Shown: positions 8,922-17,962, counted from the stretch's first letter. The stretch: 64,000 bases of DNA from an uncultured bacterium (GCA_937910695.1 CALEMW010000219.1:1-64000), one strand, 5' to 3'. The notes: generated from the sequence alone by a model not told the origin. Numbers and translations: made by a program.

Positions 8922-8947
8922 GACTGACTTTCCCTCCTTGGGAAGGT

Positions 8948-9679
8948 TCAGGTAACCATGCCGCCGTCCACCACCAGCGTCTGGCCGGTGATGAAGGAGG
9001 CGTCTGGGGACAAGAGGAACGCGACGGACCCGGCGATGTCTTCGCCCTCGCCGAAGCGTTTCAGCGGAATGCTCTTGAGCATGTCGGCCTTGATCTGGTC
9101 CGACAGGTCCGCCGTCATATCCGTCGTCACGAAACCGGGCGCGACGGCATTGACGGTGATGTTGCGGCCGCCGATTTCTCGGGCCACAGACTTGGTGAAA
9201 GCGATGATCGCGGCCTTGCTCGCGGCGTAGTTCGCCTGGCCGGCGTTGCCCGTCAATCCGACGACCGACGAGATGTTGACGATGCGTCCTGAACGCTGGC
9301 GCATCATAGGCTGGGTCACGGCCTTTGTAAAGAGGAACGTCCCTGTCAGGTTGATCTGCAGGACCTCGTTCCAGGCTTCCAGGGACATCCGCAACAGCAG
9401 CGTATCCCTGGTGATGCCTGCGTTGTTGACCAAGCCGTAGATGGGGCCCAGTTCATCGCCAGCACGCTGAACAGAGGCGGCGACGGCCTCGGCGTCAGAA
9501 ACATCCATCGGAAGGCAGAGAGCGGAACCCGGACCCTCTAAAGAGTCGGCGACGGCCTGGAGAGCATCGGCCCCACGGGCCACCAGAGCGAGGTCATAAC
9601 CGTCGGCGGAGAGGCGGCGCGCGATGGCGGCACCGATTCCTCGGCTCGCTCCGGTGATGATGACGGTACCGCGGCTCAT
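8948..9679 (-). CDS. fabG: 3-oxoacyl-ACP reductase
   Basis: NADPH-dependent reductase of the fatty acid elongation cycle. The short-chain dehydrogenase fold is clear: GASRGIG nucleotide loop, NNAG, catalytic Ser138 (ISS), Tyr151 and Lys155 (YAASK). The length of 243 residues is standard. It lies 26 bases upstream of acpP and downstream of fabD in the fatty-acid operon, which supports FabG over other SDR reductases. Confidence 0.95.
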   Translation of the reverse strand: MSRGTVIITGASRGIGAAIARRLSADGYDLALVARGADALQAVADSLEGPGSALCLPMDVSDAEAVAASVQRAGDELGPIYGLVNNAGITRDTLLLRMSLEAWNEVLQINLTGTFLFTKAVTQPMMRQRSGRIVNISSVVGLTGNAGQANYAASKAAIIAFTKSVAREIGGRNITVNAVAPGFVTTDMTADLSDQIKADMLKSIPLKRFGEGEDIAGSVAFLLSPDASFITGQTLVVDGGMVT

Positions 9680-9709
9680 CGGAATCCTCCTCGATTCGTC
9701 GGCATACTG

Positions 9710-10651
9710 TCAGTCCTGCGCCAGCTTGTCCAGAACGTTGTCAAGGTCTTCTCGGGTACCTACCGGTACGAATTCCACATCTGGAAACTCCCGCTTGGCC
9801 ATGTTCGAAAGCACGCGTCCGGGGCCGACCTCAAGCACGATGCGGGGTGTGCCAGCGACGATGCCGCCGATGATCTCATGCCAACGGACCGCAGAAGTCA
9901 ATTGGGCCCGGGCGCCTTCACGGAGCTCGGCGCCGGACATGGCCGGAACTGCAGAGACATTGCCGATCAACGGACACGAGGCATCCGCAAATGTTACGCC
10001 GTCGAGATGTTCGGAGAATCTTGCCGCCGCACCGTCCAGCAAGGGCGAATGGAAGGCGCCGCTGACGTTGAGACGCATGGCACGACGGGCTCCCGCAGCC
10101 TTAAGAGCCTCGCAGGCTGCGTCGACGGCGGCGATCTCCCCGGAGATTGCGATCTGGTTCGATGAATTGTGGTTGGCCAAGACGACGACGCCGTGATCTG
10201 CTGCCACGCGGGCACAGACTTCCGCAACCTCGGCTTCGCCGAGACCCATGACCGCAGCCATGGTGCCCGGGCACTCCTCTCCTGCGGCGAACATGAGCTC
10301 GCCCCTGATCCGCACCAGGCTCAGGCCGTCGGCTGGTGTCAGAACACCTGCAGCGACGGCGGCTGAGAACTCGCCCAGGGAATGCCCGGCGACGACGCTG
10401 GGCTCGACTCCCATTTCCCTCAACTCGAGCACAACGGCCGTGGAATGAGCCAAGATGGCGGGCTGGGCGTTCCAGGTTTCGGTGAGCGTGTCGACTGGAC
10501 CTTCGTACATCAAACCCGTCAGGCCGTGATCGAGGATTCCGTCGACCTCGGCGAGGAAACGAGCTGCAGGTCCAATGCCGCTGGCGAGATCGGCAGCCAT
10601 TCCCACGGCTTGAGATGCCTGGCCGGGAAAGATCATCGGAACTCGAAGCAT
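9710..10651 (-). CDS. fabD: Malonyl-CoA:ACP transacylase
   Basis: Loads malonyl groups onto ACP. The GHSLGE motif with nucleophile Ser91 and the early FPGQASQ oxyanion-loop motif identify the family. The track ORF begins at a TTG that lies within the ribosome site itself; ATG 10651 (MLRVPMIFPGQ), preceded by GGGAGG, is the better start and gives 313 residues. plsX ends 26 bases upstream with no fabH between them, unlike the usual order. Confidence 0.95.
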   Translation of the reverse strand: MLRVPMIFPGQASQAVGMAADLASGIGPAARFLAEVDGILDHGLTGLMYEGPVDTLTETWNAQPAILAHSTAVVLELREMGVEPSVVAGHSLGEFSAAVAAGVLTPADGLSLVRIRGELMFAAGEECPGTMAAVMGLGEAEVAEVCARVAADHGVVVLANHNSSNQIAISGEIAAVDAACEALKAAGARRAMRLNVSGAFHSPLLDGAAARFSEHLDGVTFADASCPLIGNVSAVPAMSGAELREGARAQLTSAVRWHEIIGGIVAGTPRIVLEVGPGRVLSNMAKREFPDVEFVPVGTREDLDNVLDKLAQD

Positions 10652-10677
10652 GGAGCCTCCCAAGGGTCAGACCGTTC

Positions 10678-11673
10678 TCAGGCGAGGGACGCCAGGGCGT
10701 CTTCGAGACGGGCGGGCATGCGGAGCGCGGCCAGCTTGGCCGCCGTGCGTGTGGCGTTGGCGATGGCCCGCGATGAACTGGCGCCATGGGCGATGATCGG
10801 CGTTCCGCGGACGCCCAGAAGCATGGCGCCGCCGTAGGCAGCGTAGTCCATGCGGACCAGGAGATCGCGCAGTCCACCCCCCGAACTGCCTGTCCCCGCT
10901 CCTGCGGCGGCCTTCTGCAGGAAGCTGCCGAAACCCTCGATGAGCTTCAAGACCATGTTGCCGGTGAAACCGTCGGTGACCACGACGTCAGCCTCGCCCA
11001 ACAGCAGGTTGCGGCTTTCAACGTTGCCCCGGAACGGAACGTCGGCCGCAGCAGACAACAGACGGTGGGACTCTATACAAAGCTCGGTGCCCTTGCTGGC
11101 TTCTTCCCCGATGTTCAGAAGTCCGACCTTTGGTTCGTCGAGCTCCAAAAGGGCGCGGCTGTAGTGGGTACCCATACGGGCGAAGCAAAGCAGGTGATCC
11201 GGCGTGCACTGAACGTTGGCGCCGGCATCAAGTAGAAGAAACCGACCGGTGAACGAAGGGATGACCGTGGCGATGGCCGGCCGGTCCACCGAGGGAAGAC
11301 GGCCGAGCAACATGAGGCTGCCGGCGACCATGGCGCCGGTACTGCCGGCACTGACGACAGCATCGACGGTGCCGTCCTTGTGGTCGCGCATGGCTCTGAC
11401 GATGGGGGAATCGGGACGGTTGCGGATGGCCGCAGCCGGCGCTTCGCCCATTTCGATGTCCTCGGAGCATTCAACGATGTCGAGTGGTAGGCCGTCGGCG
11501 TCCAGATCGTCGATCACCACGGAGATGGCGGCGGTGTCTCCGTAGAGAGTGGCACGGACACCGTCCAGGTCACGAATGGCCTCGACAACACCGGGGACGA
11601 CAACCGAAGGGCCGAAATCTCCGCCCATGGCGTCGATCGCCACCGTGATGCCGGTCGCGGAATTGTCCGTCAT
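10678..11673 (-). CDS. plsX: Phosphate acyltransferase PlsX
   Basis: Converts acyl-ACP to acyl-phosphate for phospholipid synthesis. The family hallmark IAIDAMGGDFGP is present here as VAIDAMGGDFGPSVVVPG, and later motifs GSTGAMVAGSLMLLGRL and VVTDGFTGNMVLK also match. The chosen ATG at 11673 follows GGAGGTCGGCGGC and gives 331 residues. It is preceded by rpmF and followed by fabD, as in many bacterial lipid operons. Confidence 0.95.
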   Translation of the reverse strand: MTDNSATGITVAIDAMGGDFGPSVVVPGVVEAIRDLDGVRATLYGDTAAISVVIDDLDADGLPLDIVECSEDIEMGEAPAAAIRNRPDSPIVRAMRDHKDGTVDAVVSAGSTGAMVAGSLMLLGRLPSVDRPAIATVIPSFTGRFLLLDAGANVQCTPDHLLCFARMGTHYSRALLELDEPKVGLLNIGEEASKGTELCIESHRLLSAAADVPFRGNVESRNLLLGEADVVVTDGFTGNMVLKLIEGFGSFLQKAAAGAGTGSSGGGLRDLLVRMDYAAYGGAMLLGVRGTPIIAHGASSSRAIANATRTAAKLAALRMPARLEDALASLA

Positions 11674-11710
11674 GCCGCCGACCTCCTTGCCGAGTGACCT
11701 GTTGCCGCGT

Positions 11711-11890
11711 CTAGGACGCGATGACCAGGACCTCACGCTCGCCGTAGTAACCACACTTGCGGCATACGCGGTGAGGACGACAGGGTGCGCCGCACTGGGT
11801 GCACTTGTTGATCGTCGGCGCAGTCAGGTGCCAGTGGGCGCGTCGCTTGCCCTTGCGGGCGTGGCTGGTCTTTTTCTTGGGAACGGCCAT
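11711..11890 (-). CDS. rpmF: Ribosomal protein L32
   Basis: Just too short for the ORF track: 59 residues beginning MAVPKKKTSHARKGKRRAHW, with a zinc-ribbon CTQCG...CRKCGYYGER near the C-terminus. This is a Cys-containing (zinc-binding) L32. It sits between yceD and plsX, the classic yceD-rpmF-plsX arrangement, with an AACGAGGT ribosome site before the ATG. Confidence 0.96.
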   Translation of the reverse strand: MAVPKKKTSHARKGKRRAHWHLTAPTINKCTQCGAPCRPHRVCRKCGYYGEREVLVIAS

Positions 11891-11908
11891 GTCGACCTCG
11901 TTTCTCCG

Positions 11909-12394
11909 TCAGGACGGCAGTGCGTCCCAGCGTGGATCCGTCGGCTCCTGTTCGCAGTCGCAGACGTCCTGGTTGCGGTTGGCGCCGCAGTGGGCGCAGA
12001 TTCCCTGACAATCTTCGTCGCAGACCCGCTTATGGGGCAACGCGAGGATAACGCTTTCCCGCAGCGGATCGGTGAGATCGATCACGCCACGAGCTTGGTG
12101 AAAGATCCAGGTGTCCGGTTCCTCCGCCGGTGCCGGCCGGTTGGTGCGGACGATCTGGACCTCCACATCGGCCTCGTATGCCAGCTTGAACCCGATCAGA
12201 CAGCGGTCGCATTCGGCGGGCCCTTCGGCCTGCAACGTCCCTCCCACCAGGACCATGGCATCGGTGTTGTCCACCGTCAATGTGCCTTGCGCAACGAGTT
12301 CTCCGGCGACCTCGTCGTCGGGATCCAGGGCGTAGATGGCATCGACCTCCTGGTCGCTGCGTCCCGCCGGAAGGGTGTCGAGGTTCAGTTTCAT
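11909..12394 (-). CDS. yceD: YceD/DUF177 family protein
   Basis: A 161-residue protein of the YceD family, associated with 23S rRNA accumulation and almost always encoded before rpmF. The conserved ECDRC pair and a C-terminal CDEDCQGICAHCG...CDCE cluster suggest bound metal. No ribosome-binding site precedes the ATG, and the candidate -10 box ends only 11 bases before it, so translation is probably leaderless. The N-terminus MKLNLDTLP fits the family, so the start is unlikely to be further inside. Confidence 0.9.
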   Translation of the reverse strand: MKLNLDTLPAGRSDQEVDAIYALDPDDEVAGELVAQGTLTVDNTDAMVLVGGTLQAEGPAECDRCLIGFKLAYEADVEVQIVRTNRPAPAEEPDTWIFHQARGVIDLTDPLRESVILALPHKRVCDEDCQGICAHCGANRNQDVCDCEQEPTDPRWDALPS

Positions 12395-12405
12395 ACGAAC
12401 GGAGC

Positions 12406-12434
12406 ACGATAACGAGCGCTCAGCGGCCTGTCAA
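12406..12434 (-). promoter_or_regulatory. Promoter of the yceD-rpmF-plsX-fab operon
   Basis: TTGACA (12429-12434) and TATCGT (12406-12411) are separated by exactly 17 bases on the minus strand. The expected transcription start, near 12399, leaves only about five bases before the yceD ATG at 12394. Confidence 0.65.
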
Positions 12435-12504
12435 GGCGGGAACGAACGTGGTCGTGGGGGTTTGCGGGGATCGGCAGGGAATCGGCCCCACCGATCCCAC
12501 AGCA

Positions 12505-12909
12505 TCAACCGAAGATGATGCCGATTTCCCGCAGGCCGTTCTCCACCGAATCCGAGGCGTGGATCGCATTTTCCGACAGGGACTTGCCGTACAGATCGCG
12601 GATCGTACCGCAGGCTGCATCTTCGGGATTGGTCGCCCCGACCAGTTCCCGCAGCTTGACCACGGCGCTTTCGCGCTCGAGGTGGAGCGCCACGACAGGG
12701 CCGGAACAAATGTAATCAACCAGCTCGCCGTAGAAGGGCCGCTCCTTGTGGACATCGTAGAAGAGTTCTACGGTTTCCCGCTCCAGCTGCTTCATCTTGA
12801 TGTTCACGATGCGGAAACCTGCACGCTGGATGATGGCGAGAATTTCGCCGATCTTCTGGTCGCCGGCGGCCACGATCTCCGGCTTGATCATGCTGTACGT
12901 CTGGTCCAA
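12505..12909 (-). CDS. ndk: Nucleoside diphosphate kinase
   Basis: Transfers gamma-phosphate between nucleoside di- and triphosphates through a phospho-His intermediate. The 134-residue protein aligns throughout with Ndk: MIKPE, GFRIVNIKMKQL, SGPVVALHLERE, GATNPEDAACGTIRDLYG, and the catalytic His in NAIHASDS. The usual Gly after that His is Ala here. The start codon is TTG (12909) behind GGAGGAG. It follows sucD by 19 bases, so it probably shares the sucCD transcript. Confidence 0.93.
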   Translation of the reverse strand: MDQTYSMIKPEIVAAGDQKIGEILAIIQRAGFRIVNIKMKQLERETVELFYDVHKERPFYGELVDYICSGPVVALHLERESAVVKLRELVGATNPEDAACGTIRDLYGKSLSENAIHASDSVENGLREIGIIFG

Positions 12910-12928
12910 CTCTATCTCCTCCAGGTGA

Positions 12929-13813
12929 TTACGGTGCTTCTTTCCAGATTTCCTTCAACAAGGGGACGACATCGACGGGGCGGTCGGCCACTGGGATTCC
13001 GGCCGCCTCGAGGGCCGCCTTCTTGTCAGCCGCCGTGCCGGTGCCACCGGTAACGATGGCCCCCGCGTGACCCATCCGCTTGCCCGGAGGCGCGGTGCGG
13101 CCGGCGATGAACGAGACCACCGGAATGTTCATGTTGGACTTGATGTAATCGGCCGCGCGCTCCTCGGCGTCGCCGCCGATCTCGCCGATCATCACCAGAG
13201 CCTTGGTCTCCTTGTCGGCGTGGAAAGCCATGAGGGCCTCCATGAAATTGGTGCCGATGACAGGATCGCCACCAATGCCCAGACAGGTGGTCTGACCGAG
13301 GCCCGCCTTGGTCAAGGCGTCGACGACCTCGTAGGTCAGCGTTCCACTGCGGGAGATCAGACCCACCGGGCCGGGAGCCACGATGTTGCCGGGCATGATG
13401 CCGAGCTTGGCCTTCTGGCCAGGATTGATGAATCCGGGGCAGTTGGGACCGACGAGACGCACACCGCGCTCTTCGAGATAGGGCATGATCTTGACCATGT
13501 CGATGGTCGGCACGCCTTCGGTGATGCAGACCACGAGCTTGCAGCCGGCGGCGGCTGCCTCGAAGACAGCTCCGGCGGCACCCGCAGGAGGCACGAAGAT
13601 GACAGAAGCTTCCGCGCCGGTCTCGGCCACCGCGTCGGCTACGTTGTCGAAGATCGGTACCTTGCTCTCGAAAGTCTGACCACCACGGCCCGGTGTGACA
13701 CCGGCCACGATGTTGGTGCCGTAATCGAGCATCGACTTGGAATGGAAGCCGCCGTCGCGCCCGGTGATGCCCTGGACGAGAATCTTCGTCTCGGCCCTGC
13801 AGAAAATCGCCAT
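12929..13813 (-). CDS. sucD: Succinyl-CoA synthetase, alpha subunit
   Basis: Catalytic alpha subunit of the TCA-cycle ligase, which is phosphorylated on a His. The protein has the CoA-binding Rossmann region ([16 protein letters not shown]), the [10 protein letters not shown] motif and the phospho-His region [12 protein letters not shown] use ATG 13813 ([10 protein letters not shown]), behind GGGGAGG, giving 294 residues; the N-terminal 130 residues of the track ORF are a sucC shadow. sucC ends 20 bases upstream. Confidence 0.95.
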   Translation of the reverse strand: MAIFCRAETKILVQGITGRDGGFHSKSMLDYGTNIVAGVTPGRGGQTFESKVPIFDNVADAVAETGAEASVIFVPPAGAAGAVFEAAAAGCKLVVCITEGVPTIDMVKIMPYLEERGVRLVGPNCPGFINPGQKAKLGIMPGNIVAPGPVGLISRSGTLTYEVVDALTKAGLGQTTCLGIGGDPVIGTNFMEALMAFHADKETKALVMIGEIGGDAEERAADYIKSNMNIPVVSFIAGRTAPPGKRMGHAGAIVTGGTGTAADKKAALEAAGIPVADRPVDVVPLLKEIWKEAP

Positions 13814-13833
13814 TGTCGTTCCTCCCCTGCCGG

Positions 13834-14967
13834 CTACTTGCCGACGGATGCGAGGGCCTTCTGCACGGCCTCGTCCATGGTGGCGGCGGGAACCAGGTCG
13901 GTCTCCGCCAGGAGTTCGCGGGCCTCGGCCTCGTTGGTGCCGGTCAGCCTCACGACGATGGGCACCTTGATGTCCATGCGCTCGGTCGCCGCGATGATGC
14001 CCTTGGCCACATCGTCGCAGCGTGTGATGCCGCCGAAGATGTTGAAGAGAATGACCTCGACGTTGGGGTCGCGCAGGATGATGTCCAGGGCGTTGACGAC
14101 CTTGTCCGGGTTGGAACTGCCACCGATGTCCAGGAAATTGGCGGGCATGCCGCCGTAGTAGGCGACCAGGTCCATGGTGGCCATGGCTAGGCCGGCGCCG
14201 TTGACCAGGCAACCCACGTTGCCGTCGAGCTTGACGAAGGACAGGTCAGCCTCGCGGGCTGCACGCTCGCTGGCGTCCTCTTCGTCGAGATCGCGCAGCG
14301 CCTCGAAGTCGCTGTGACGGAACAGGGCATTGTCGTCGAGATTCATCTTGGCGTCGATGGCCTTACCCACCCCTTCATCGGTGAAGATGTAGGGGTTGAT
14401 TTCGGCCAGCGAGGCGTCGGCATGGGTGAACGCGACATAAAGCCGCTGCATGCCGTAGGCGAGCTGGCGGGCCTTCTTGACATCGGTCGTCATCTTCATG
14501 GCGATGGTCATGGCCTCGTGGTCCATCAGGCCGTAACGCGGATCGATGGGGTACTTCAAGATGGCGTCGGGGTTGTCCTTGGCCACCTGTTCGATCTCCA
14601 CGCCGCCCTCGGCCGAACACATCAGCAGCACGCGCCGGGAATTGCGGTCCACGAGCATGCCGACGTAGAACTCCTCGGCGATGGTTTCGGCGGGTGTGAC
14701 GAGCACCTTGTGCACCGTGTGGCCCTTGATGTCCATGCCCAGGATGTTCCCGGCATGGGTGCGGACGTCGTCCATGCTGTCGCAGAACTTGACGCCGCCG
14801 GCCTTGCCCCGCCCTCCGGTCAGGACCTGGCACTTGACCATGACCGGCAGACCATACTCTTCAGCCAGGGCTTCGGCCTCTGAGACGGTTGCGGCGACTC
14901 GTCCGGGCGGCACGTTCAGACCGGCCGCGCGGAAGATCTCCTTCGCCTGGTACTCGTGGATGTTCAC
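13834..14967 (-). CDS. sucC: Succinyl-CoA synthetase, beta subunit
   Basis: Nucleotide-binding, ATP-grasp beta subunit of succinyl-CoA synthetase. N-terminal [20 protein letters not shown], the [16 protein letters not shown] loop and the C-terminal [18 protein letters not shown] segment are typical. The first codon is GTG, well placed after GGAGGTTTTCC. The length of 377 residues fits. It is the first gene after the terminator of the COG2403 gene and is followed by sucD and ndk. Confidence 0.95.
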   Translation of the reverse strand: MNIHEYQAKEIFRAAGLNVPPGRVAATVSEAEALAEEYGLPVMVKCQVLTGGRGKAGGVKFCDSMDDVRTHAGNILGMDIKGHTVHKVLVTPAETIAEEFYVGMLVDRNSRRVLLMCSAEGGVEIEQVAKDNPDAILKYPIDPRYGLMDHEAMTIAMKMTTDVKKARQLAYGMQRLYVAFTHADASLAEINPYIFTDEGVGKAIDAKMNLDDNALFRHSDFEALRDLDEEDASERAAREADLSFVKLDGNVGCLVNGAGLAMATMDLVAYYGGMPANFLDIGGSSNPDKVVNALDIILRDPNVEVILFNIFGGITRCDDVAKGIIAATERMDIKVPIVVRLTGTNEAEARELLAETDLVPAATMDEAVQKALASVGK

Positions 14968-15011
14968 GGAAAACCTCCAGCTGTGGAAAATCGATCAGGA
15001 ACGTCGGTTGC

Positions 15012-15040
15012 AAAAAGGGGGAGGGTGGTGGCCCTCCCCC
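15012..15040 (-). terminator. Intrinsic terminator between the COG2403 gene and sucC
   Basis: On the minus strand GGGGGAGGG and CCCTCCCCC form a perfect 9-bp stem around a 6-base loop, directly followed by TTTTT. It lies about 10 bases after the stop of the COG2403-family gene and should insulate sucCD from it. Confidence 0.85.
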
Positions 15041-15049
15041 GCTCTGGAG

Positions 15050-16366
15050 CTAGTCCGTAAACCTGGCCAACAGATCCACCAGGTTAGGCGAGCCGATCTC
15101 CTGCAGGTCGTAACCCACACGGACGGTCGGCTTGTTGATTTTGACGATGCGGTTCAGGTCGATCGGAGTGCCGATCACCACGGCGTCGCAGTCGACGGCG
15201 TTGATGGTCTTCTCCAGGTCGGCGATCTGTTCGTCGCCGTAGCCCATGGCGGGCAGCAACGTGCCGATCTCGGGATAGATCTCGAAAGTCTCGGCCAGCT
15301 TGCCGGTGACCCAGGGACGAGGATCGACGAGTTCTTCCGCACCGCAGCGGAGCGCCGCCACGACGCCGGCGCCGTAGGTCATACCGCCGTGCGTGAGGGT
15401 CGGACCGTCTTCGACGACCAGGACTCGCTTGCCCAGGATCAACGAGGGATTGTCCACCGTCAGCGGTGAGGCCGCGTCGATGATGATGCAGTTCGGGTTG
15501 ATCGAACGGACGTTGTCGCGCACCTCGGCGATCTGATCGAACTCGGCCTCGACGACCTTATTGATGATCACGACGTCCGCCATGCGGATATTGTGTTCAC
15601 CTGGGAAATACGACAGCTCGTGCCCCGCGCGATGGGGGTCGGCGACCACGACATGCAGATCGGGTTTGAAGAACGGGGTGTCGTTGTTGCCGCCGTCCCA
15701 GAGGATGATGTCAGCCTCTTTTTCGGCCTCACGCAGGATGGCTTCGTAGTCGACGCCGGCGAAGATGACGTTGCCGCGCACGATGTGCGGCTCGTACTCC
15801 TCCATCTCCTCGATGGTGCACTCGTGCTTGACGAGATCCTCGAGGGCCGCGAAACGCTGGACGCGCTGCTTGGCCAGATCGCCGTAGGGCATGGGGTGGC
15901 GTACCGCTGCCACCTTCTTGCCGGCGGCCTGAAGAATTTCGGAGATGCGGCGTGTGGTTTGGCTCTTGCCGCAGCCCGTGCGCACGGCGCAGATGCTGAT
16001 GACGGGCTTGGTGCTCACGAGCTGGGTGTCGCGCTCGCCGAGCAGTTTGAAGTCGGCGCCGCAGGTGTTGACCAGGGCTGCCTTGTGCATGACGTCTTCA
16101 TAGGCCACGTCGCTGTAGGAAAAGACACAGCATTCGACTTCGTGTTCGGCGATGAGCTCGGGGAGATCCTCTTCGGCGAGGATGGGGATCCCGTCGGGGT
16201 ACAGCGAGCCGGCCAGCACGGCCGGGTACTTGCGCCCGTCGATGTCGGGAATCTGGGCGGCGGTGAATGCGACGACTTCATACTTCTCGTTGTCCCGGAA
16301 GACGCAATTGAAGTTGTGGAAGTCACGACCGGCCGCGCCGATGATGATGATTTTCTCCCTGCTCAT
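15050..16366 (-). CDS. COG2403 family GTPase / cyclic 2,3-diphosphoglycerate synthetase-like protein
   Basis: The 438-residue protein starts at ATG 16366 (MSREKIIIIGAAGRDFHNFN), behind GAGGTGC. It has an N-terminal Rossmann-like region containing YPAVLAGSLYPDGIPI, then a P-loop-like CAVRTGCGKSQTTR followed by ILWDGGNNDTPFFKPDLHVVV. This layout matches the COG2403 family, related to archaeal cyclic 2,3-diphosphoglycerate synthetase. Whether bacterial members make that metabolite is not established, so the reaction is left open. It has its own terminator and a possible one upstream, so it may be a single-gene unit. Confidence 0.75.
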   Translation of the reverse strand: MSREKIIIIGAAGRDFHNFNCVFRDNEKYEVVAFTAAQIPDIDGRKYPAVLAGSLYPDGIPILAEEDLPELIAEHEVECCVFSYSDVAYEDVMHKAALVNTCGADFKLLGERDTQLVSTKPVISICAVRTGCGKSQTTRRISEILQAAGKKVAAVRHPMPYGDLAKQRVQRFAALEDLVKHECTIEEMEEYEPHIVRGNVIFAGVDYEAILREAEKEADIILWDGGNNDTPFFKPDLHVVVADPHRAGHELSYFPGEHNIRMADVVIINKVVEAEFDQIAEVRDNVRSINPNCIIIDAASPLTVDNPSLILGKRVLVVEDGPTLTHGGMTYGAGVVAALRCGAEELVDPRPWVTGKLAETFEIYPEIGTLLPAMGYGDEQIADLEKTINAVDCDAVVIGTPIDLNRIVKINKPTVRVGYDLQEIGSPNLVDLLARFTD

Positions 16367-16394
16367 GGCAGCACCTCTATGTGAACGTTTGCGC

Positions 16395-16429
16395 AAAAAA
16401 CCGCCCGCCCAGCGCTACGCAAGGCGCTG
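16395..16429 (-). terminator. Possible terminator after the heptose adenylyltransferase gene
   Basis: CAGCGC and GCGCTG (minus strand) form a 6-bp stem with an 8-base loop. A GGCGGGCGG stretch then separates it from TTTTTT, so it is not a textbook intrinsic terminator. The T-run also overlaps a perfect TTTGCGCAAA palindrome (16388-16397). Confidence 0.3.
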
Positions 16430-16448
16430 CGACCTCTCGGGCCGCCGA

Positions 16449-16931
16449 TTAGGGCAGGCGACGGATAGCCTCGATAATGGAGGTCGTGGATCTTCCTTCG
16501 CGCATGGCGATACGGATGACCTCCCCTCCCAGTGAACGCACCAATTCCGCACCGACGATCTCGCTCTCCCGGTATTCATCGCCCTTGACCAGGACGTCCG
16601 GCTGTATGAGTTCGATCACCTGCAAGGGAGTCGGCTCGGCAAAGATGGTGATCGCAGCCACGGGGCGCAAGTGGCTCAGGACGGCGCAACGATCCTTTTC
16701 TTCGACGATCGGACGGCCGGGTCCCTTGAGCTCACCGACAGATGCGTCGGAGTTGATTGCGACAATCAAGATGTCGCCCGCGGCGGCCGCTTCGGCGAGG
16801 TACTCCACATGTCCTCGATGAATCACATCGAAACACCCGTTGGTGAACACGATGCGGAGACCTGCAGCCCTCTGCGACGCGGCCCAGGCGACGAGGTCTG
16901 CCCGGGCGATGACGGGAGCCGGCCCCTTCAT
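16449..16931 (-). CDS. hldE (C-terminal domain, rfaE2): D-glycero-beta-D-manno-heptose 1-phosphate adenylyltransferase
   Basis: A nucleotidyltransferase of the cytidylyltransferase-like fold that makes ADP-heptose for the LPS inner core. The signature TNGCFDVIHRGHVEYL holds the HxGH motif, and GDEYRESEIVGAELV and EGRSTTSIIEAIRR match the family. At 160 residues this is a stand-alone version of the C-terminal half of HldE. Its ATG overlaps the stop of the kinase gene (ATGA), so the pair functions as a split HldE. Confidence 0.92.
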   Translation of the reverse strand: MKGPAPVIARADLVAWAASQRAAGLRIVFTNGCFDVIHRGHVEYLAEAAAAGDILIVAINSDASVGELKGPGRPIVEEKDRCAVLSHLRPVAAITIFAEPTPLQVIELIQPDVLVKGDEYRESEIVGAELVRSLGGEVIRIAMREGRSTTSIIEAIRRLP

Positions 16932-17896
16932 GCGAGGACCTCGCGGATCTGAGCGGCGGTGATGGCTGCAGTGCCAACTTCACGCACGGCGAGGCCGGCG
17001 GCGTGGTTGGCCAGATTCGCGGCTTCGAGGAACGAGGCGTCGGCGGCCAAGGCCGCAGTGTAGACGGCGATCACGGTGTCTCCGGCACCCGTCACGTCGA
17101 AGACGTCCCGGGCCTCGGTGGGCAGATGGTGTTCATCACCCGTACGCTCGAAGAGAGCCATGCCGTGTTCGCCCCTGGTGATGACCACGCAGGCGGCGTC
17201 CGTGCGTTCGAGCAGGAGGCGGCCGGCGCGTTGAAGGCTCGCAGGGTCGGTGATGGACAGGCCGGTGGCGCCGCTGGCCTCTTTCTGGTTGGGTGTCAGG
17301 GAGGTGCAGCCCCTGTATTGCGAGTAGTCGCCGTTTTTGGGGTCGACCACGACGGGGACCTTCCAGCGCCGCCCGAGTTCGATGACGCTGCTCAGGACGT
17401 TTCCGGTCAGGACGCCTTTGCCGTAGTCGCTCAAGATTATCCCGTCATAGGGTCCGCCGGCCTCGAAGCGCGCGATCAAGCCTGTGCGTTGCTCGTCGGT
17501 CAGCGATTCGTCGGCCTCGACGTCGGCCCGAACAACCTGCTGATGGTGAGCGATGATCCGCATTTTCAACGTGGTGCGGCGTCCCTCGATGCGACTCAGG
17601 CCCCCTGGGTCGATGCCCTGCTCGTCGAGCAGGCCCGCGAGGGTGCTCGATGTCTCCCCCACACCGGCCACGGCGAAGAGATCCACATCGGCCTCAAGGG
17701 CGCGGATGTTGGCGGCGACGTTGGCGGCACCCCCGAGACGGACCGTTTCACGGCTCAGACGGACGACGGGCACGGGCGCTTCGGGACTGATGCGTTCGAC
17801 TTCTCCCCAGAGAAAACGGTCGACCATGGCATCGCCGACCACAGCGAGTCGTTTTCCGGGGAATGCGTCGAGAATGGAAAGGCTACGGGCGGGCAT
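16928..17896 (-). CDS. hldE (N-terminal domain, rfaE1): D-glycero-beta-D-manno-heptose 7-phosphate kinase
   Basis: PfkB-family sugar kinase for the LPS heptose pathway. RISPEAPVPVVRL, LGGAANVAANI and the C-terminal anion-hole motif DVTGAGDTVIAVY are characteristic of RfaE domain I. The start at ATG 17896 (MPARSLSILDAFPGK) follows GGAGGG and gives 322 residues; the longer ORF crosses the promoter. It is the first gene of a two-gene unit with the adenylyltransferase. Confidence 0.92.
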   Translation of the reverse strand: MPARSLSILDAFPGKRLAVVGDAMVDRFLWGEVERISPEAPVPVVRLSRETVRLGGAANVAANIRALEADVDLFAVAGVGETSSTLAGLLDEQGIDPGGLSRIEGRRTTLKMRIIAHHQQVVRADVEADESLTDEQRTGLIARFEAGGPYDGIILSDYGKGVLTGNVLSSVIELGRRWKVPVVVDPKNGDYSQYRGCTSLTPNQKEASGATGLSITDPASLQRAGRLLLERTDAACVVITRGEHGMALFERTGDEHHLPTEARDVFDVTGAGDTVIAVYTAALAADASFLEAANLANHAAGLAVREVGTAAITAAQIREVLA

Positions 17897-17933
17897 GGAT
17901 CCCTCCGGTTGAACGTCGTTCTGCGGAGGTGCC

Positions 17934-17962
17934 AAGCTATCACCTGCCCGGTGGGGTGTCAA
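17934..17962 (-). promoter_or_regulatory. Promoter of the heptose kinase/adenylyltransferase pair
   Basis: Consensus TTGACA (17957-17962) and TAGCTT (17934-17939) are separated by 17 bases on the minus strand, about 40 bases before the kinase ATG. Confidence 0.5.

Noticed and set aside
12440-12504. GGGATCGG...CCGATCCC inverted repeat after ndk as a terminator
   Set aside because: The arms pair well but the loop is long, alternative pairings exist and no T-run follows.
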